Source of the DNA: Ostrinia nubilalis
Lineage: Eukaryota > Arthropoda > Insecta > Lepidoptera > Crambidae
DNA length: 64,000 bases
Assembly: GCF_963855985.1 (NCBI RefSeq)
Contig: NC_087119.1
Coordinates: 7,790,001 to 7,854,000, forward strand
Direction of reading: 5' to 3'
Below, piece after piece: positions 22,880 through 35,839 of this stretch (positions are counted from its first letter, which is position 1; every line of letters begins with the position of its first letter). The position numbers were made by a program, and so were the translations under genes. The notes beneath the pieces were generated by a model. The model was not told the origin of the DNA and searched no databases. It worked only from the letters and a program-made list of their open reading frames with translations.

Positions 22880-24558
22880 ATAAAACATGAACATTATTGA
22901 ACTTAATAATGTTTGTTTATTTAATAAATAGGAATCAAAAAAAATCGTGGCAAATTGTAGGGATAAAATAAAATTTCGTGATTATAGTTGTGGAAAATAT
23001 TTAAAATAAGTAGGTAACTTAAGTTGTCTTGATACTGATTTTCAGTATTGGCTTTTCCTTTTCTAAGGTTTTAGTCATAGAAGGGATGCTATTATGATAC
23101 TACTTATTGAAGTTGATTAATAATAATTTAATAATCTATAACACGAAACTAATTTAGATCAACGTAAAAGTTATTTTGCACAAATTACTGGGTTAAAGAA
23201 CTTTTATAATTATGCAGTTGGTATTTAAGAACTGCGAGGAATTCGGCCAAATTTTTGGGATAATGTTCTTGGTTACCTAAGTTTTCTTAATTGCTCTGGA
23301 TTTCACAAGATCCTTGTCATTGTCTCGAGTATGAAATGCCACGCTCCACGGATATTGTATAGACCTGATACAGTGAGTGGTAGCGCAGAGGCACGTTCGT
23401 ACTGGAGCAATCGACGAAATTGCAACTAGATTGAAGTTTTCAATGAGACAAGCACCGTTTAGAAAAGAAATTCTTGCCAAAGATCTTAGCTATACGAGTA
23501 TGCTCTGACGACTACGCGACTGCAATCTGGGGATTGTTGAAATTGGTTCTATTTCGGAATAAAAATAGAGCTCCACATGTAAATTATTTTTACTTTCTTA
23601 AAGCTATCTAGCAACAACATTGCCTAACTCACTTTTGTGAAGTGAATAGAAGTAAAAGCGAATAGATATCAAAATGAAATGGCTTTGAAATAACCATTAT
23701 GTTTTCTGATTACTTGCGTACCTATCTCTCGGTGTGAACGCATCATTACCATCAGACTGCTCTGTTACGCAGGTAAGGCGCGAGGAAAAATGCTGTATCT
23801 ACATTTGACAAGTCTATTATCCCTCTGTAACTGGATCACTCTGTTAGGAAAACGCATTCAGTTGTGCTAGAGGCGTTTCTTTTACTGATGTTAACAACGA
23901 TCGCGAAACTGATACCTACTATTCGTTACTTGGCGGTTTATCCCATCATACCCTAAGCGGCCGCATGAGGCCGCGGTAACAACTGATTTCTATTGTGTCT
24001 CGATTCGCGGGTACTTGAAGGGCTATTAGGAAAAATAAGAAATATAATTATTATGAAAACATTAATAATAATTGTTTCTGAGAAAGGTAAGACATCTATT
24101 TCTAATATGAACTAATTTCAGGATACGAGACTAAAAGCAAATGTGAACTACTTTCAGGATGCGAGCCTAAAAGCAATTATGCGAACTAATTTTTGTACAT
24201 TCTAAAATTGCAGGCCAGTAAATATCCACTTGCGCATTGGCCGCGGACATTTTTTATTCCTTTGACCGCAAAACGGAATGAATTTGACCGCCAAGCGGCC
24301 ACAGATTGCAGTTACGTAACAAAATAAACAGGTGTCTTCATTATTTTGACACATTAACAAATAGCTTACATTAATTACATTTGTCAACTACTTGATTGTA
24401 TCTATGTGGCAGATAACTATTAATCAACCTAGAAAGTAGGCAACATATCAACGTTCGATGACGGTATTTATTTGAGTTGTTGGTCGCTATGCCTAACGAC
24501 TATGATTAAATATTCTCAATTTTTAAAATCGTTCATGTAGGTTTTATTAACTTCAGGT
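22880..24558. other. Non-coding stretch, nothing recognised
   Basis: AT-rich flank of the LTR element. No exon was recognised. Several short open frames lack an ATG start or any family signature. Confidence 0.4.
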
Positions 24559-24860
24559 GTATATTAGTAAAAAAAGCGAGAGTAACTGTCTGTCTGCTAC
24601 ATTTTCACGCCTAAATCCATTGCACTAATTTTGATTTTCGTAGATATAGATTTGACTTAGGAGGATGATATTAATTAGGTATTTTTTTCAGAGAAAATAA
24701 ACCTTAAACATGGTGTGATTGGGGTTCAAAAGAATCGATATTATCCCATTTTGCCGATATGAAAACTAAAAACCTTAATATTAAAAACATGTAGCGCGCT
24801 CGATGAAGACATTCTGTGACATATCGAAACACACGCGCAAAGCCGCGGGCAATAGCTAGT
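24559..24860 (+). mobile_element. Helitron-like repeat, second copy
   Basis: Contains GAGAGTAACTGTCTGTCTGC, TTTTCACGCCTAAATCC and the terminus GCCGCGGGCAATAGCTAGT, matching the copy that ends at 811. The CTAG-T end fits the Helitron rule. The middle is degenerate and non-coding. Confidence 0.5.
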
Positions 24861-27053
24861 TGTTAATAACTTTCGCAGCACGAGTGTTGCTTGTCCACAA
24901 CGAGAGCGATCGTATCGGCAGCGGCGTGTAAAATCAGCCAGTCAGCCGTGAAACTCGTGCATAACGGATAAAGACATATTGTGCTGGCATTGCAGCCATC
25001 TGATACACTAGGTCTGGTTTCCAGTTGATCATTTCACAAAATGTACCTGCCCATAGCAGAGTCTAATGGACTATAAAATGACTGCACTAGTCAATGCTCT
25101 AGATGCGTGGCCTCACTTTGATAAAACTATAAAAAATATAATAATAGTCGCACCTTAACAGAATGTCGTTTGTTGAATATCGAAGAAAAGGTCTTAAAAT
25201 GCACCCAAATCTGAAAAAATCTAAATCCCAATAGGTACTTGAAAGGTAGATGTTCCCCATACGATATATGATTTTGAAGTGTCATATTGATAAATTGATT
25301 TTAGAAAAAAAAAACTAGGTAATCTGAACCAACCGACTGTGGCTTTTACGTAAGTTACAAAACAATGTACTTAGTAACATTTAGTTATGGGTTAGTAGGT
25401 CCTAAGAAACTGCCGTAATATTCTGAATTCTGATGGACTAGAATGTATTAGCCGCTAGGGACGGTTTTACAATAGGTACCAGGTAATCATAATTACCTAA
25501 GTGACGAGGAAGCACGTTAAAGTGTTCACCTGGTCACGGCCCGTAGAGAATTGCAATTTGCATCCAAATGTAGGAGAAAGGTTAGTTAAAAGAGTTAAAA
25601 GTTGATAAATTAACGCATACATCATCTGAAGCGGTGCTTAAGAAATGAGCAAAAATATAATTATTTCCTAAATTAGACTATAAGAAAGGGTAAAGAGATC
25701 TTAAAAGACGTGAAACAGAAACATACCTTTTGCAAATTAACCGCGAAGTGTGTTAGCACTAAAAGTTTTAATTATTATAATATTTTCACGTTATATGAGT
25801 AGTTATAACGATGTAATTTTTTCAAATTATGTGCTTTACGGATAAGTATTCAATAAGTAAACAGTTAATTCGTATAATCACCATGATTAATACAAATTCA
25901 AGCGCTTAGATTTGATTAAATTTTTATGTCCAATTCGTTATGTCCAATTTAAGTACCGTAAAAAATTACAGTCAGTATTAATTAGTTCACGATTATGACT
26001 TGAGCGAGGGTTTAATAGATCTAAAATAGATCGATTAGCATTAGTTGCGACACTGTTGGGCAACATAGGTCCTTTCAGCGGTGTACGTTTAAGGTGTTCG
26101 ACGGAAATTCGATTGCGTGCGAGTCGTTCTCGATTCCAACACCTGATAAATATTTCCAGGCTTAAATTATTCTGCCAAAAAAGTTAAGTTACTTTCTGCC
26201 TAAATTAGGTTTATTAAATTAGATATTTAATTTATTAGATATGGAATTTTAAAAAGATTTACAAGAGTTATACTAATCTACTCTAGACTGACTAGTATTA
26301 ATTTTAAATTGAGGGAAATGCATTTGATAATTAGGGAAATTATTAATTTTTTTGATTAATAATATAATAATTATCGTGTAATTAAACAAACTACGTACAT
26401 AAAATGACATCTAATTAGGTGTGTTAAATAAGGCTTTAATTGTGTAAATTTTTCGCTAACAACCAGTGTTTTTCTGAACATTTAATTAACACGCTTAGGA
26501 TAAAGTAAATAACGATATTTTTTATAATAATTAATCTAGCCATTGTCACGAAAAATCGCAAACGATTATATTTAAATTAATACATCACAATGGATTTTAA
26601 TTAATTTGACGTTAATTATGAATAATTACTGTAAACTAAGTAGGTACGTCGTTACACACACGTTGGATGCAGTACCTAGTCAAGGTACATGTCGTTATAT
26701 CGCAACTGGCAGAGATAACGATACAGAACTGTCAAAAAGATTAATGTCCAAATACTACACAAATGTTTTTAACACTGCATCAGTTATCTTGACACCGCTT
26801 ACATCATATTGAGTGATAATCAAGTCACAAATGTAACTGTTAGACGAGGTAAGTCAATTTTAAAAGTGGACTAGCGGTTGCCGAAATTCGGTTTACTTCT
26901 ATTTAAAACTGAAAAAGTATTTTAGTTCAGGATCAAGGTCTACATATTTTATATTTGCTCCATATACGAAACTAGTGGTTTTAACCTCCTTGTACCTATT
27001 TATAATCCGAAATGATTTCACGTTACAGAGACGTTACATTAAGCTTAGATTAA
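24861..27053. other. Non-coding stretch, nothing recognised
   Basis: AT-rich, with particularly low GC around 25600-26600. No exon or repeat family was recognised. Confidence 0.4.
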
Positions 27054-27228
27054 GGCGGGTTTTAGAATCACGCTGACCGCTCGCTGATCGTCGGCGCTGA
27101 CATATCAATATGTATGTAATTGAAGGAAACGTTCTTGAGTGAAGCTGATCGCTCGGCGCCGACGCTTCATACATTTCGGCTGTCAACGCTGACGGTCAGC
27201 GTGCGTCAGCGTGACTCTAAAACCAGCC
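27054..27228. mobile_element. PIF/Harbinger-type MITE, TAA duplication
   Basis: Terminal inverted repeats start GGCGGGTTTTAGAATCACG and, from the other end, GGCTGGTTTTAGAGTCACG. TAA flanks both sides (27051-27053 and 27229-27231), the 3-bp target typical of PIF/Harbinger. The 175-bp body is GC-richer, with repeated GCTGAC/CAGCG runs, and non-coding. Confidence 0.7.
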
Positions 27229-27231
27229 TAA

Positions 27232-30200
27232 GTATGTCAAAAGCACATAACATGAAGTTTGACACCAGTGGGTCTAGACAAAGTGCCATTATAATCGCAA
27301 ACCAGTCGAAAAGTGGTCGAAAAGCCCCTTTTTTGTATGGAATTTGACGGATTCGATTTTCGATTCGATCAAAAAGTGCGTTTTGTCTAGGGGGGCTGGA
27401 TTGCCAGTCAGTTGTTACTATAGTTTATTCGATACGAATCTTCGCGAATAATAGCGTTCTAATCTAGTCAATTGGTAATATCATGCTTCGATCCAAACGT
27501 CTATGGAACAATCTCCATTGCAGATAAGATGTGCTTTCTTGATAACTGCTGTAGTGCTGTTACAGGTAGTTAGGGTTGTAGAGGGCTATAAAGGAGAATA
27601 AAATCATTTAAAGCTACCTTAACGTGTTTATAAACATAATTTGTAAGTTTGTTTATTACTTTATGTGTATGGAAGGAAGGTCATTTTTGCAACCACTAAA
27701 ACTGTTTGTTCTATTAAAAAGTCCGACGACCATAAGAACATTGCTAGCTAACCGTACTTCATGACAATTATGACGCTTCTTAGTAGAAGTTTACGCCTAG
27801 CAGTTTAATTCAATGAGGCTAAAATAGTACGACCTATTTCTAATGGATAGGCTTATATTTTACCTATATTATGTCAAACCACCACGCGGGCAAAGTCGAA
27901 ACTAGAAGTTAGTTTACTCAAAATTCAATCAACTATAAAATAATAACTAGAACAGTTTCATAACTGCTTTAAACAAAATACTCTTTTGTCTCTTTTCATT
28001 ACAGCTAAATCAAAGGCAATCATTAGCTCAAACGGAGCAATAGTGCTGTTTATTTTTAAGAATTACAGGGTTAGAAACAAAATTACATAATTTTATATTG
28101 CACGAAGCTTGAACGACACCAGTTATCGAAAAATCGCGTGACAAAGTTCATTGACTGACAACCGGTTAGGTAAATAAATAAACTAGAAAGAAAGTGTCTT
28201 TACCTAAAGTTGTGGCCACAAACTCTTTTGTTTGTAGTGCCGTTGCGATACGATAGGTACTTGTATGTAGGTAGGTAGATTGGCATACGGTGAGCTGGGG
28301 AAGGAGAACCAAAGGCTAGATATTTTATCTAATTGGGCGACGTTGACAAAATGTTACGTGTTAACCATTGGACTATCTTGATTTCCTTACATCAATTGAG
28401 AATGTTTCTTAAGGCATTTTAAAACTTTAAACCTATCGCGATAAAAACCGCGTGGTGCCTGCAATAGGGCTAAATCGCAGCGTGTGGGTACTTTTTTTAT
28501 AGGCTTTATTTTTTATTGAATAGGTTCATAGATCTGGATTCAGTCATTCGTTTATGACGCCGTATTTAGCATTTAGTAAAATAACAAATTAAAATAAGTC
28601 CAAGTTGATAAGTAACTACATTCTCGAACCCAGACAAAATAGAAAATGAATTGTCGCTTGCCCGCCTCAGCCTTGACGGTATAAATAATAATGCAGTAAT
28701 ATGATGCAGATAAAGTTTGTTGGCCTTTGTTCCACTCACAAAAGTAGACCATATTTAAACTGCAAAGCTACCTTCCTGCACTAAACATGCTCGTAATTTT
28801 GTAACATGTTGCACAATGCGTCAATTGGTCAGTCTAATGAAGGATCTAAAGCTGGACCACTTAGTTTGAGATTAATAGCTATGTGGGCTAGAGTTGCTCA
28901 AATGAATGACAAAAGTTGCGACAATCGGCGGTAGAGACAAGCGAGGCGTATGCGCTTGACAAGGTCGCGTGTATCACAAATCACAACCTAATAATTGTCG
29001 AGCGATTTAACGAGGTAACACCTAAACAACTGTTTGAAATTTATATTAACAAGATATAATTAAGTAAAAAGTCGAATAAAATAAATCTAAATCAAGTAAA
29101 AAAAAACAAAAGAAGAAAAAGAAAAAGTGTAGATAATATTTCACAAAAAATACTAATCGCTCGATTCCAATTAACAACTTTTTTATGTTTTCAGTTTTAA
29201 TCATATCCAACATAAAATACTAAAACGAAATCACAATACTTACTTGGCTATCACTATTAGCGAGTAATACGGGTTTTGAGTCTAGAAATAAATATAATTC
29301 GGCATATTTTCAGCAGTAGTTGACTTAGTTTTGCCACCCCTACCTCTCTAGCTTTTCAAAATCGTCTGTATTACAAGCCAGTAAAGATGACTTTAGATCC
29401 CATCGAAGGTTCGATAACGACAACACTGACTGATTGACAGCATGCCAACCGGAGAAAGGCGATGACGCAACACTTTTAATTACATTGGTTCAAAAGTGCT
29501 GCCCAGGCGCACCTGTTTACGTACGAACATGTTTCATTCACGCAATTGAAGATTTTTGATAATATTTTGGGAACCAAAACTTGGGCTAATGGGCCGTGTT
29601 TGTTAGAATTGGAAATAATCGTAAGATATGGCCTGGGCTTTAAATGCTAAGCTCATGGTTCGGTTAATGATCTTTTTATTTACCATGTGATCATCTGACC
29701 TGTTTATTACTTTCTATTAGCATTTAGATGCATACCAAGAGCGTCCTAATTGCAGGTAAAAAACCAAATCAACTAACCAATAGGTCACCCCAAAGATGCT
29801 CTGTAGCTACTGGATAGTGGACTTTGCACGAGAAATCTGCAAAAGCATCGTGGTAACCAATAAAATACTACCAAAATCTAAGCTTTGTCATTAAAAAAAC
29901 AGCAGAAGAACGATTCAAATAACAAACTAACACACTCTACAAGTCCCTACGCAAAGTACGCGCGAGACGCGCCGGCGCCGACCTAACTTAATTCCGATTC
30001 ACTGTCACGAGCCGACATGACCTCTATGCCTTGCGCAAATCTCCATCACAATTATTCACAACCCCACGCTGTGATTGTTTATTCGTTCGTCCTACGTTAT
30101 TATTTACGTTTGGAATGAGGTAACACTCATTAATAACCTTGTTAAAAAACTTAACACTAAATAAACTTATAACAATCTTGACAAAAAGAAACAGAAAACT

Positions 30201-31340
30201 GTCTGTATTTTCCGTTATTCTTCCTCTAACATAATTCTCCGTTACAATCACTAAAACTGACAGTTTAATGATAGTACTTCTGCTAAACATACCGACGGAA
30301 TCTCGCCTTCATAATTACAGCTGACTATTATTTTTCGTTGACGGGTACGCACCTACCTCCCATTATATCGGCCCACCGAAGGGCAAACAATTTTCTTGAT
30401 TGTTATTTCACACTCACCACTTTTTAAAGTTCACAATTAATGATTTAATGACGGAAAGGCACGTGCCACTTTCATGCACGTGAATGGGCATAGCTAAGCG
30501 TCCATGACAAGTGTATTGTATACCACGCCATTGTAATACCATGTGCGAATACGTAATAGAGAATGATAGGAAATTGGCCAGTTTTCAAATTGTTTTAAAT
30601 GGCCCATCAATGGCATTTATCTTTATTAATGGTGAATGCAATAAAATTTTTCGTTTAAGTGTTTAGGTACGAAAAGTTATTAATAACAAAAATTTCGTTA
30701 ATAAAGATGTACTCGTAAGTACACATAAAACTATTTTAAAAAAACACAAAGCAGGGGCAGTTAACGAACGATGTTGAGAGTTTTGGGGTAAGAAACTGTA
30801 TTACAGAGCAACGTAATCAGAAGGATACCGTCATAAAAGTCGACTGAAGTATTCATAGTGGAAAAGTTCTTATAGCCCTTGTCCACTACCCCCGTGTTCA
30901 CCTGTCCTTTAATGAAGTTTAGCTTATCCCATTGTTGAGATCATTTTGGTCCCAATGACTATGGATGTTTTCCATGCAGTTGGGACATACCTATTTGATT
31001 CTATAGGTGTCAGAACATGCAGCTGAATAAGCCCATTTTGGGACATTTTGTAAAAAGTTGAAGGCTTGTTGTAACTTTGCTCGGACACAGGGATGATGGT
31101 GCAACTTAGAAGTAAAAACTCATTAAATTCCATTTAACTAAGGTCCACATTTCCACAATGCAACGGCGAGTCGGTGTCGAGAATTTTGTAGTTGTTTTGT
31201 AACGTCAGCCGACACGTCTCGCTCTATCACAATGGAAATAGGTAGTTAGAGTAGGTTCAGTATGTTCTACTGACTGTCTAGGGGCTAAGTCTAGAGTTTA
31301 CATTGAAAAGGATACATATTTTTAGTAGGTACATGCTTAT
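27232..31340. other. Non-coding stretch, nothing recognised
   Basis: AT-rich with scattered simple purine runs (29099-29127). A decayed Helitron-like terminus (CGCGGGCAAAGTCGAAACTAG) is at about 27885. No exon was recognised. Confidence 0.35.
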
Positions 31341-31620
31341 TTCGTTCGTTCGTTCGTTTCAGCCAAATGACGTCCACTGCTGGACAAAGGCCTCCCCCAC
31401 GGCTTTCCACAATGAACGGTCCTACGCTGCCCGCATTCAGGCTCTTCCTGCGACCTTTACTAGATCGTCGGTCCACCTAGTAGAAGGTCTGCCCACGCTA
31501 CGTCTTCCAGCCCGTGGTCGCCACTCGAGAACCTTTCTGCCCCAACGGCCATCGTCTCTACGAGCTATGTGTCCCGCCCACTGCCACTTGATTTTAACAA
31601 TTTTGCAAGCTATATACTTT
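31341..31620 (-). pseudogene. RTE-type LINE 3' end, 5'-truncated
   Basis: On the minus strand the sequence encodes WQWAGHIARRDDGRWGRK, then GRRSVGRPSTRWTDDLVKVAG, and after two in-frame stops GEAFVQQWTSFG. This is the well-known C-terminus of RTE-clade endonuclease/reverse transcriptases of Lepidoptera. The element ends in a short CGAA tandem (31341-31358 as TTCG on the plus strand), typical of RTE tails. It is truncated and dead. Confidence 0.75.
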
Positions 31621-33401
31621 GGTTCTTCTGCTTAATTAACTAATTTGATTGGTAGATGAGCTATTTCCCTTTGATTAGATGAGAGTTTATCACTGGAACT
31701 AACTTAGCCTGAATTTTATTGGTGACTAAGCTGAAGTTTACAGGAATCTCAGTAGTGGAACGAGAAGTGAGAAATGTCCTGTTACTGGACAATAAAAGCC
31801 TGACTTCTTTACTTCTTCAAACCAAAAACCGCTCTGAAGCTAGCTTACTGACCCCTACTTTGATTGTGTGCCCGACACGTCTCGAGTCTGACCGTTACGG
31901 TCGCTACGTGTTCTATTATTTTTACGTCAAACCTGACAATTTCGTCACTGGACCTTGGGGGAGTTTTTGTGCTCGAAATCTGTGCAGAATTATATGAGAT
32001 CCGAAGCTGATACTGTTGCGATCCGGATACGAAACACGAGCTTGTCACCTTGTGGACATAGATACCTCTAGTCAAACTTCAACTAATTTGATTCAATAGT
32101 GCCCTAAGCATGAACAATATCGTTCTCGTTACGGTACAGTAATCGTTTATTTTGTATGTAAAACAAAACGCGACTGCTGCGGTTGGATACGGATTGTGAC
32201 TTTATACGATCACGAGAGTCATTCGTGCTCAGGGCACTGCATTTGATACTCGCTAAGAAAAGACATCAACGCGTTTTTATGTCACAAAATACAATAGTGC
32301 GTAACGAATCTAGCTAAACACAGTTTGGAATTGTGTTATTTGTATTAGTTAGGCGAATAATAATATTATTTTTCTATAATATAGGAGCTTTTGTAATTAA
32401 AAAGTAAGTTAATGTAACCGAATATTTATCAATGTAGTAAATGACATAATATTTGTAATTTATTCTTGTAGAAATTATTTAAATATTTGTACGCTGACTA
32501 ATTATACAGCAAATTTTGGCGCTCTACTTATACTAGTTTTAAGACCACTATGTTTACCCAAAATTGTGCAAATAAATATTTGAATTTGAATTTGAATGAA
32601 ATTACTACTTTTGTACAATATTTAGGAGCTTTTGTTCGTAGAAACAATAGGAAGAAAATATTTTGGCATATCCTCAAGTTCTTAAAGGATTGTCTAAACT
32701 ACGGAAATGTAATCAAATCCGAACGAACCTGTTATAATACAATAGGCCTTAATTGCATTCGGTCAGCTCGGAATAGAGTGTCGGACCTCCGATTGGTTGA
32801 TAATTGAATAATCGAGGTTAGTTATTCGCCTTCGAACTCGAATAGTTATTTGAATGGCTGCTATCGAAATGATCTCTCGAATTAAGTAATCTTGTCTGAG
32901 ATTAATGGAACTATAAACATAAACAGTATCTCAAAAAAACTTTGAACGCAATCATATTATTACAGTTGGTTTTAATTTAAATAGGACGATAAATATTTCA
33001 GTTGTAAAAGGTAGAAAGAAAGATAACTTACGAAATGAACTCTGTGTAACATTGAACTTCCGGGTACAAAATAAACAAACTTTAAAAAAAATACTTTAAA
33101 TGTCAGAAGAAATGCGTAAGACATGACACACGAGTATTGTGTGAAACCATGTGAAACACTTAATAAAAACTGACCTACATTTGTCAATCTTTAAGAACAC
33201 TGTGAACATAATGTTATGTGAGGTAAAGGTGTTAAAGGTTTGTAAAGACGACAGTACACATCAAGCTAAACACTGTAGCCTCTTATGAAGTTGGATTAGA
33301 CGCTATTTTACATCAAAAATGTATATTCTAATGTGCTGTGTCTGTAAACATAGCTAACGTGCTCTAGTTAGTCGTGGTTAGGTTTCGATGACTCTTTTAT
33401 A
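31621..33401. other. Non-coding stretch with a LINE tail
   Basis: At 32540-32598 GTGCAAATAAATATTTGAA followed by TTTGAA repeats looks like the 3' end of a CR1/Jockey-type LINE. Elsewhere I see no gene. Confidence 0.4.
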
Positions 33402-33521
33402 ATGGGAACAGCTAGGGACTGGAATTCGCTGCCTGCTGCTGTCTTTCCCGAAGACTATAATCCGGGCATTTTCAAGGCGAGAGTGAATAGGCACTTACAG
33501 GGCAGATATGTACCATCCTAG
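33402..33521 (+). pseudogene. LINE ORF2 C-terminus, 5'-truncated
   Basis: The plus strand encodes RDWNSLPAAVFPEDYNPGIF then KARVNRHLQGRYVPS and a TAG at 33519. This is the conserved C-terminal tail of CR1/Jockey-like reverse-transcriptase proteins of insects, where WNSLP.. and FK.RVNRHL are hallmark phrases. The reverse transcriptase itself is absent. About 70 bases of probable 3' UTR follow, to about 33590. Confidence 0.65.
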
Positions 33522-33610
33522 ACTGCATCCCACTTAACATCAGGTGCGATTGTGGTCAAATAACTGCCTTGTTATGCATAAGAAAAAGGTGATAACGACA
33601 TCAGTGTTCT

Positions 33611-33783
33611 TACCATGAGTTTACGTTAGGTGTGCTCGCTAGCGACTGTGTAAAAAATGACATTAAAAGTATGACATATTGTGCAGCGCCCCTAGCGGCT
33701 ACTTTCAAGGAATAAAATCTTCATAGATTTAGTTTTTTTTTGACGTATTCGCTAGCGAGCACACCTAATGTGAACTCATGGTA
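33611..33783. mobile_element. MITE family A, copy 1 (TA-flanked)
   Basis: Ends are TACCATGAGTTTACG and its complement CTCATGGTA; the arms run on into TAGGTGTGCTCGCTAGCGA. The TA at each end suggests a Tc1/mariner-type target. Inside, at 33685-33698, is AGCGCCCCTAGCGG. A near-identical copy is at 39498 and a diverged, reversed relative at 54880. Confidence 0.75.
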
Positions 33784-34242
33784 AGCACACAGAAGTATCA
33801 AGTAAAATAATATGAAATACTGTAACTATCTAACATTTCTCATTACCTATCTCTATTAACTTTATCATCCCACGTAATTATAACGAGAAACTAATTTAGA
33901 TTTGGTTAATTTAATAAATTGAAATAGGCTTGCGCTAATTTTATTGTCTTTCTAAATCGTAGAGGATACGTGTGTGCACGTAAGAAAAAGCTAGTAAACC
34001 GTTTCGAAATTGTGGTAGGTTGTATGTAGGTAGGTGGTGAAAAGCTTACTTGATCCTTTTACCCTTAAATTGCTTCCTAGACTGGCCAATAGTCCAATTA
34101 AGGGGAGCTTACAAGTCAGTTCGTTTGCGGCACAGGCAATGATATTATCAAATGTGCATTTTACGTTAAAATTGCTGTAATCTACGCAATCACTTTACTC
34201 GTACCTGCTAGTTCGAGTTGAAGAATGTTTATAATTAAGCCC

Positions 34243-34414
34243 AGGCGCAGACCATCGATTTTTCGTCGGCCGATAGTTTAGTCGGGCAGTTTATCAGTAT
34301 GGGTATGGGTATATATGGAAGTGCGCACATTACACCGATTTGATTTGGCCGATTATTCATACAATTTAAAATCGGGCACAACTATCGGCCAACTAAAATC
34401 GGTGGTCTGCGCCT
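34243..34414. mobile_element. MITE family B, copy 1
   Basis: Terminal inverted repeats start AGGCGCAGACCATCGATTTT and from the right end AGGCGCAGACCACCGATTTT, continuing into GGCCGATAGTT. The body has TGCGCACATTACACCGATTTG. It is non-coding. A second copy in the opposite orientation is at 37613. Confidence 0.75.
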
Positions 34415-34589
34415 AGTCGAGATAGTTGAACGATTTCTGCTATCCGCTTCTAACCACTATTGGCAAATCATAAGATTGAAGTTCGTTTGTTTCGTTAGCT
34501 CATGAAGAAACAACTTGTTACTTTCAATGCATGAAATATCGATGTTTAAGATCATGCTTAGCCAACAGAAATTATTTAAATTGTCTTAT

Positions 34590-35839
34590 TTAATTAAGGG
34601 TAGTATTTAAACGAGTGACTGTAAATTTATGTTGTAAGTGTCAAAAATAATTAATGTGGGCTAAAGAATTACTAAGTGAGCGACTGAGTGCGAGTGACGA
34701 AAAATCAAAAAAATAGCAACTTACTAAAAAAAATTGAGTTCCTTAAAATACAAAATGAGAAGCTTCATAATATTTGAGCGACCTAATATTTGATTGAGTG
34801 TCAACGTTAGGTCCTGCATTTTTTTCAATATTTGGCAAATGCTTTTTTTATACTGAGCGGTATTTTAAACTTTAATGAAGTGTTTCGAATGCAAAAACTA
34901 CTTTGAAAAATACTATTATGAGCAGCGTATTATGAGCCCACATTTAAATCAAAAATGATCTTATGAAATAAATATTTGACGGAACACTATTCTAGTAGCG
35001 AAAAAAATTAATCATTAAAATTTAAGGGTAGGTAATCAAATGAAACAATGTATTACGAAAAATGAAATAAATTTGTATTTTCTTAAATCGAATCAACAAA
35101 AAAAAAAACAAAATAAAATAAGTCGCTTCTATCGACCCAAAAAAAAGTAATCTTATTAATAAGGTTCATTGGTACCTATGAGGATTGAGGAGCTCTACCT
35201 ACTTATCGTCACTGTATGATAAGTGCTGGCCTGGACTTAGCGGGCCGGCCTCGTTTTCTTTTTTGTCCAATAGGTATCAGTTTTGCTTCCAGTGGCGGTG
35301 TTGTTAGTTTGAGCCGAATTGCTAGACCCAAAACGTGTTTGCATACATATTTTGTTAAAAATTCGGGACAGTCGCCCCGCCCCCATTCGAACTCGCGCGC
35401 TGTAACAATCTGTAGTTTTCATTAATAAAGCGTATCAAAATAAAAAACATGAGACTCAAATATAATATCAGTAACCAATAATCATTAATAAAGCAGCTCA
35501 CAAAACTTTGCTTAGAATTAACTTTTTTGTAGTTCGTTCAGTAAAACCTCAATTAGAAAAATCTAATGTATCTTCATATTAAAGTTGCCCTCTCTGTATT
35601 TCTAGTCGCTCACTTAGTAATTTAGTCGCCCGGATAGTATTTTTATGTCTGAAATGTAATAATCAAAACCCACATTTTGTAAGCTCGTTCTGGATTTTAT
35701 TATTGATCAATATTCGTCGTTAGTTTGGTAAATTTTTCGCTTACTCAAATTCATACCGCTCAAGGTATTAAAACAGTATGCCATCATCAGTCGCAAAGTT
35801 TTTTTTTAGTCGCTCGTTTTATAATTCCCCTTTAATTAA
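34590..35839. mobile_element. Foldback-like element with iterated GAGCGAC units
   Basis: Outer ends TTAATTAAGGG and, reversed, TTAATTAAAGGGG are related. The left arm has GAGCGAC or variants at 34613, 34678, 34690, 34778 and 34853; the right arm has the complement GTCGCTC or variants at about 35606, 35624, 35757, 35790 and 35811. A GC-richer core (35210-35420) lies between. There is no transposase. The layout matches the 16346-17152 element although the motif differs. Confidence 0.5.

Noticed and set aside
30939..30961. Thirteen-base match to the bantam microRNA seed region (TGAGATCATTTTG)
   Set aside because: The following bases differ and there is no complementary arm to form a hairpin.
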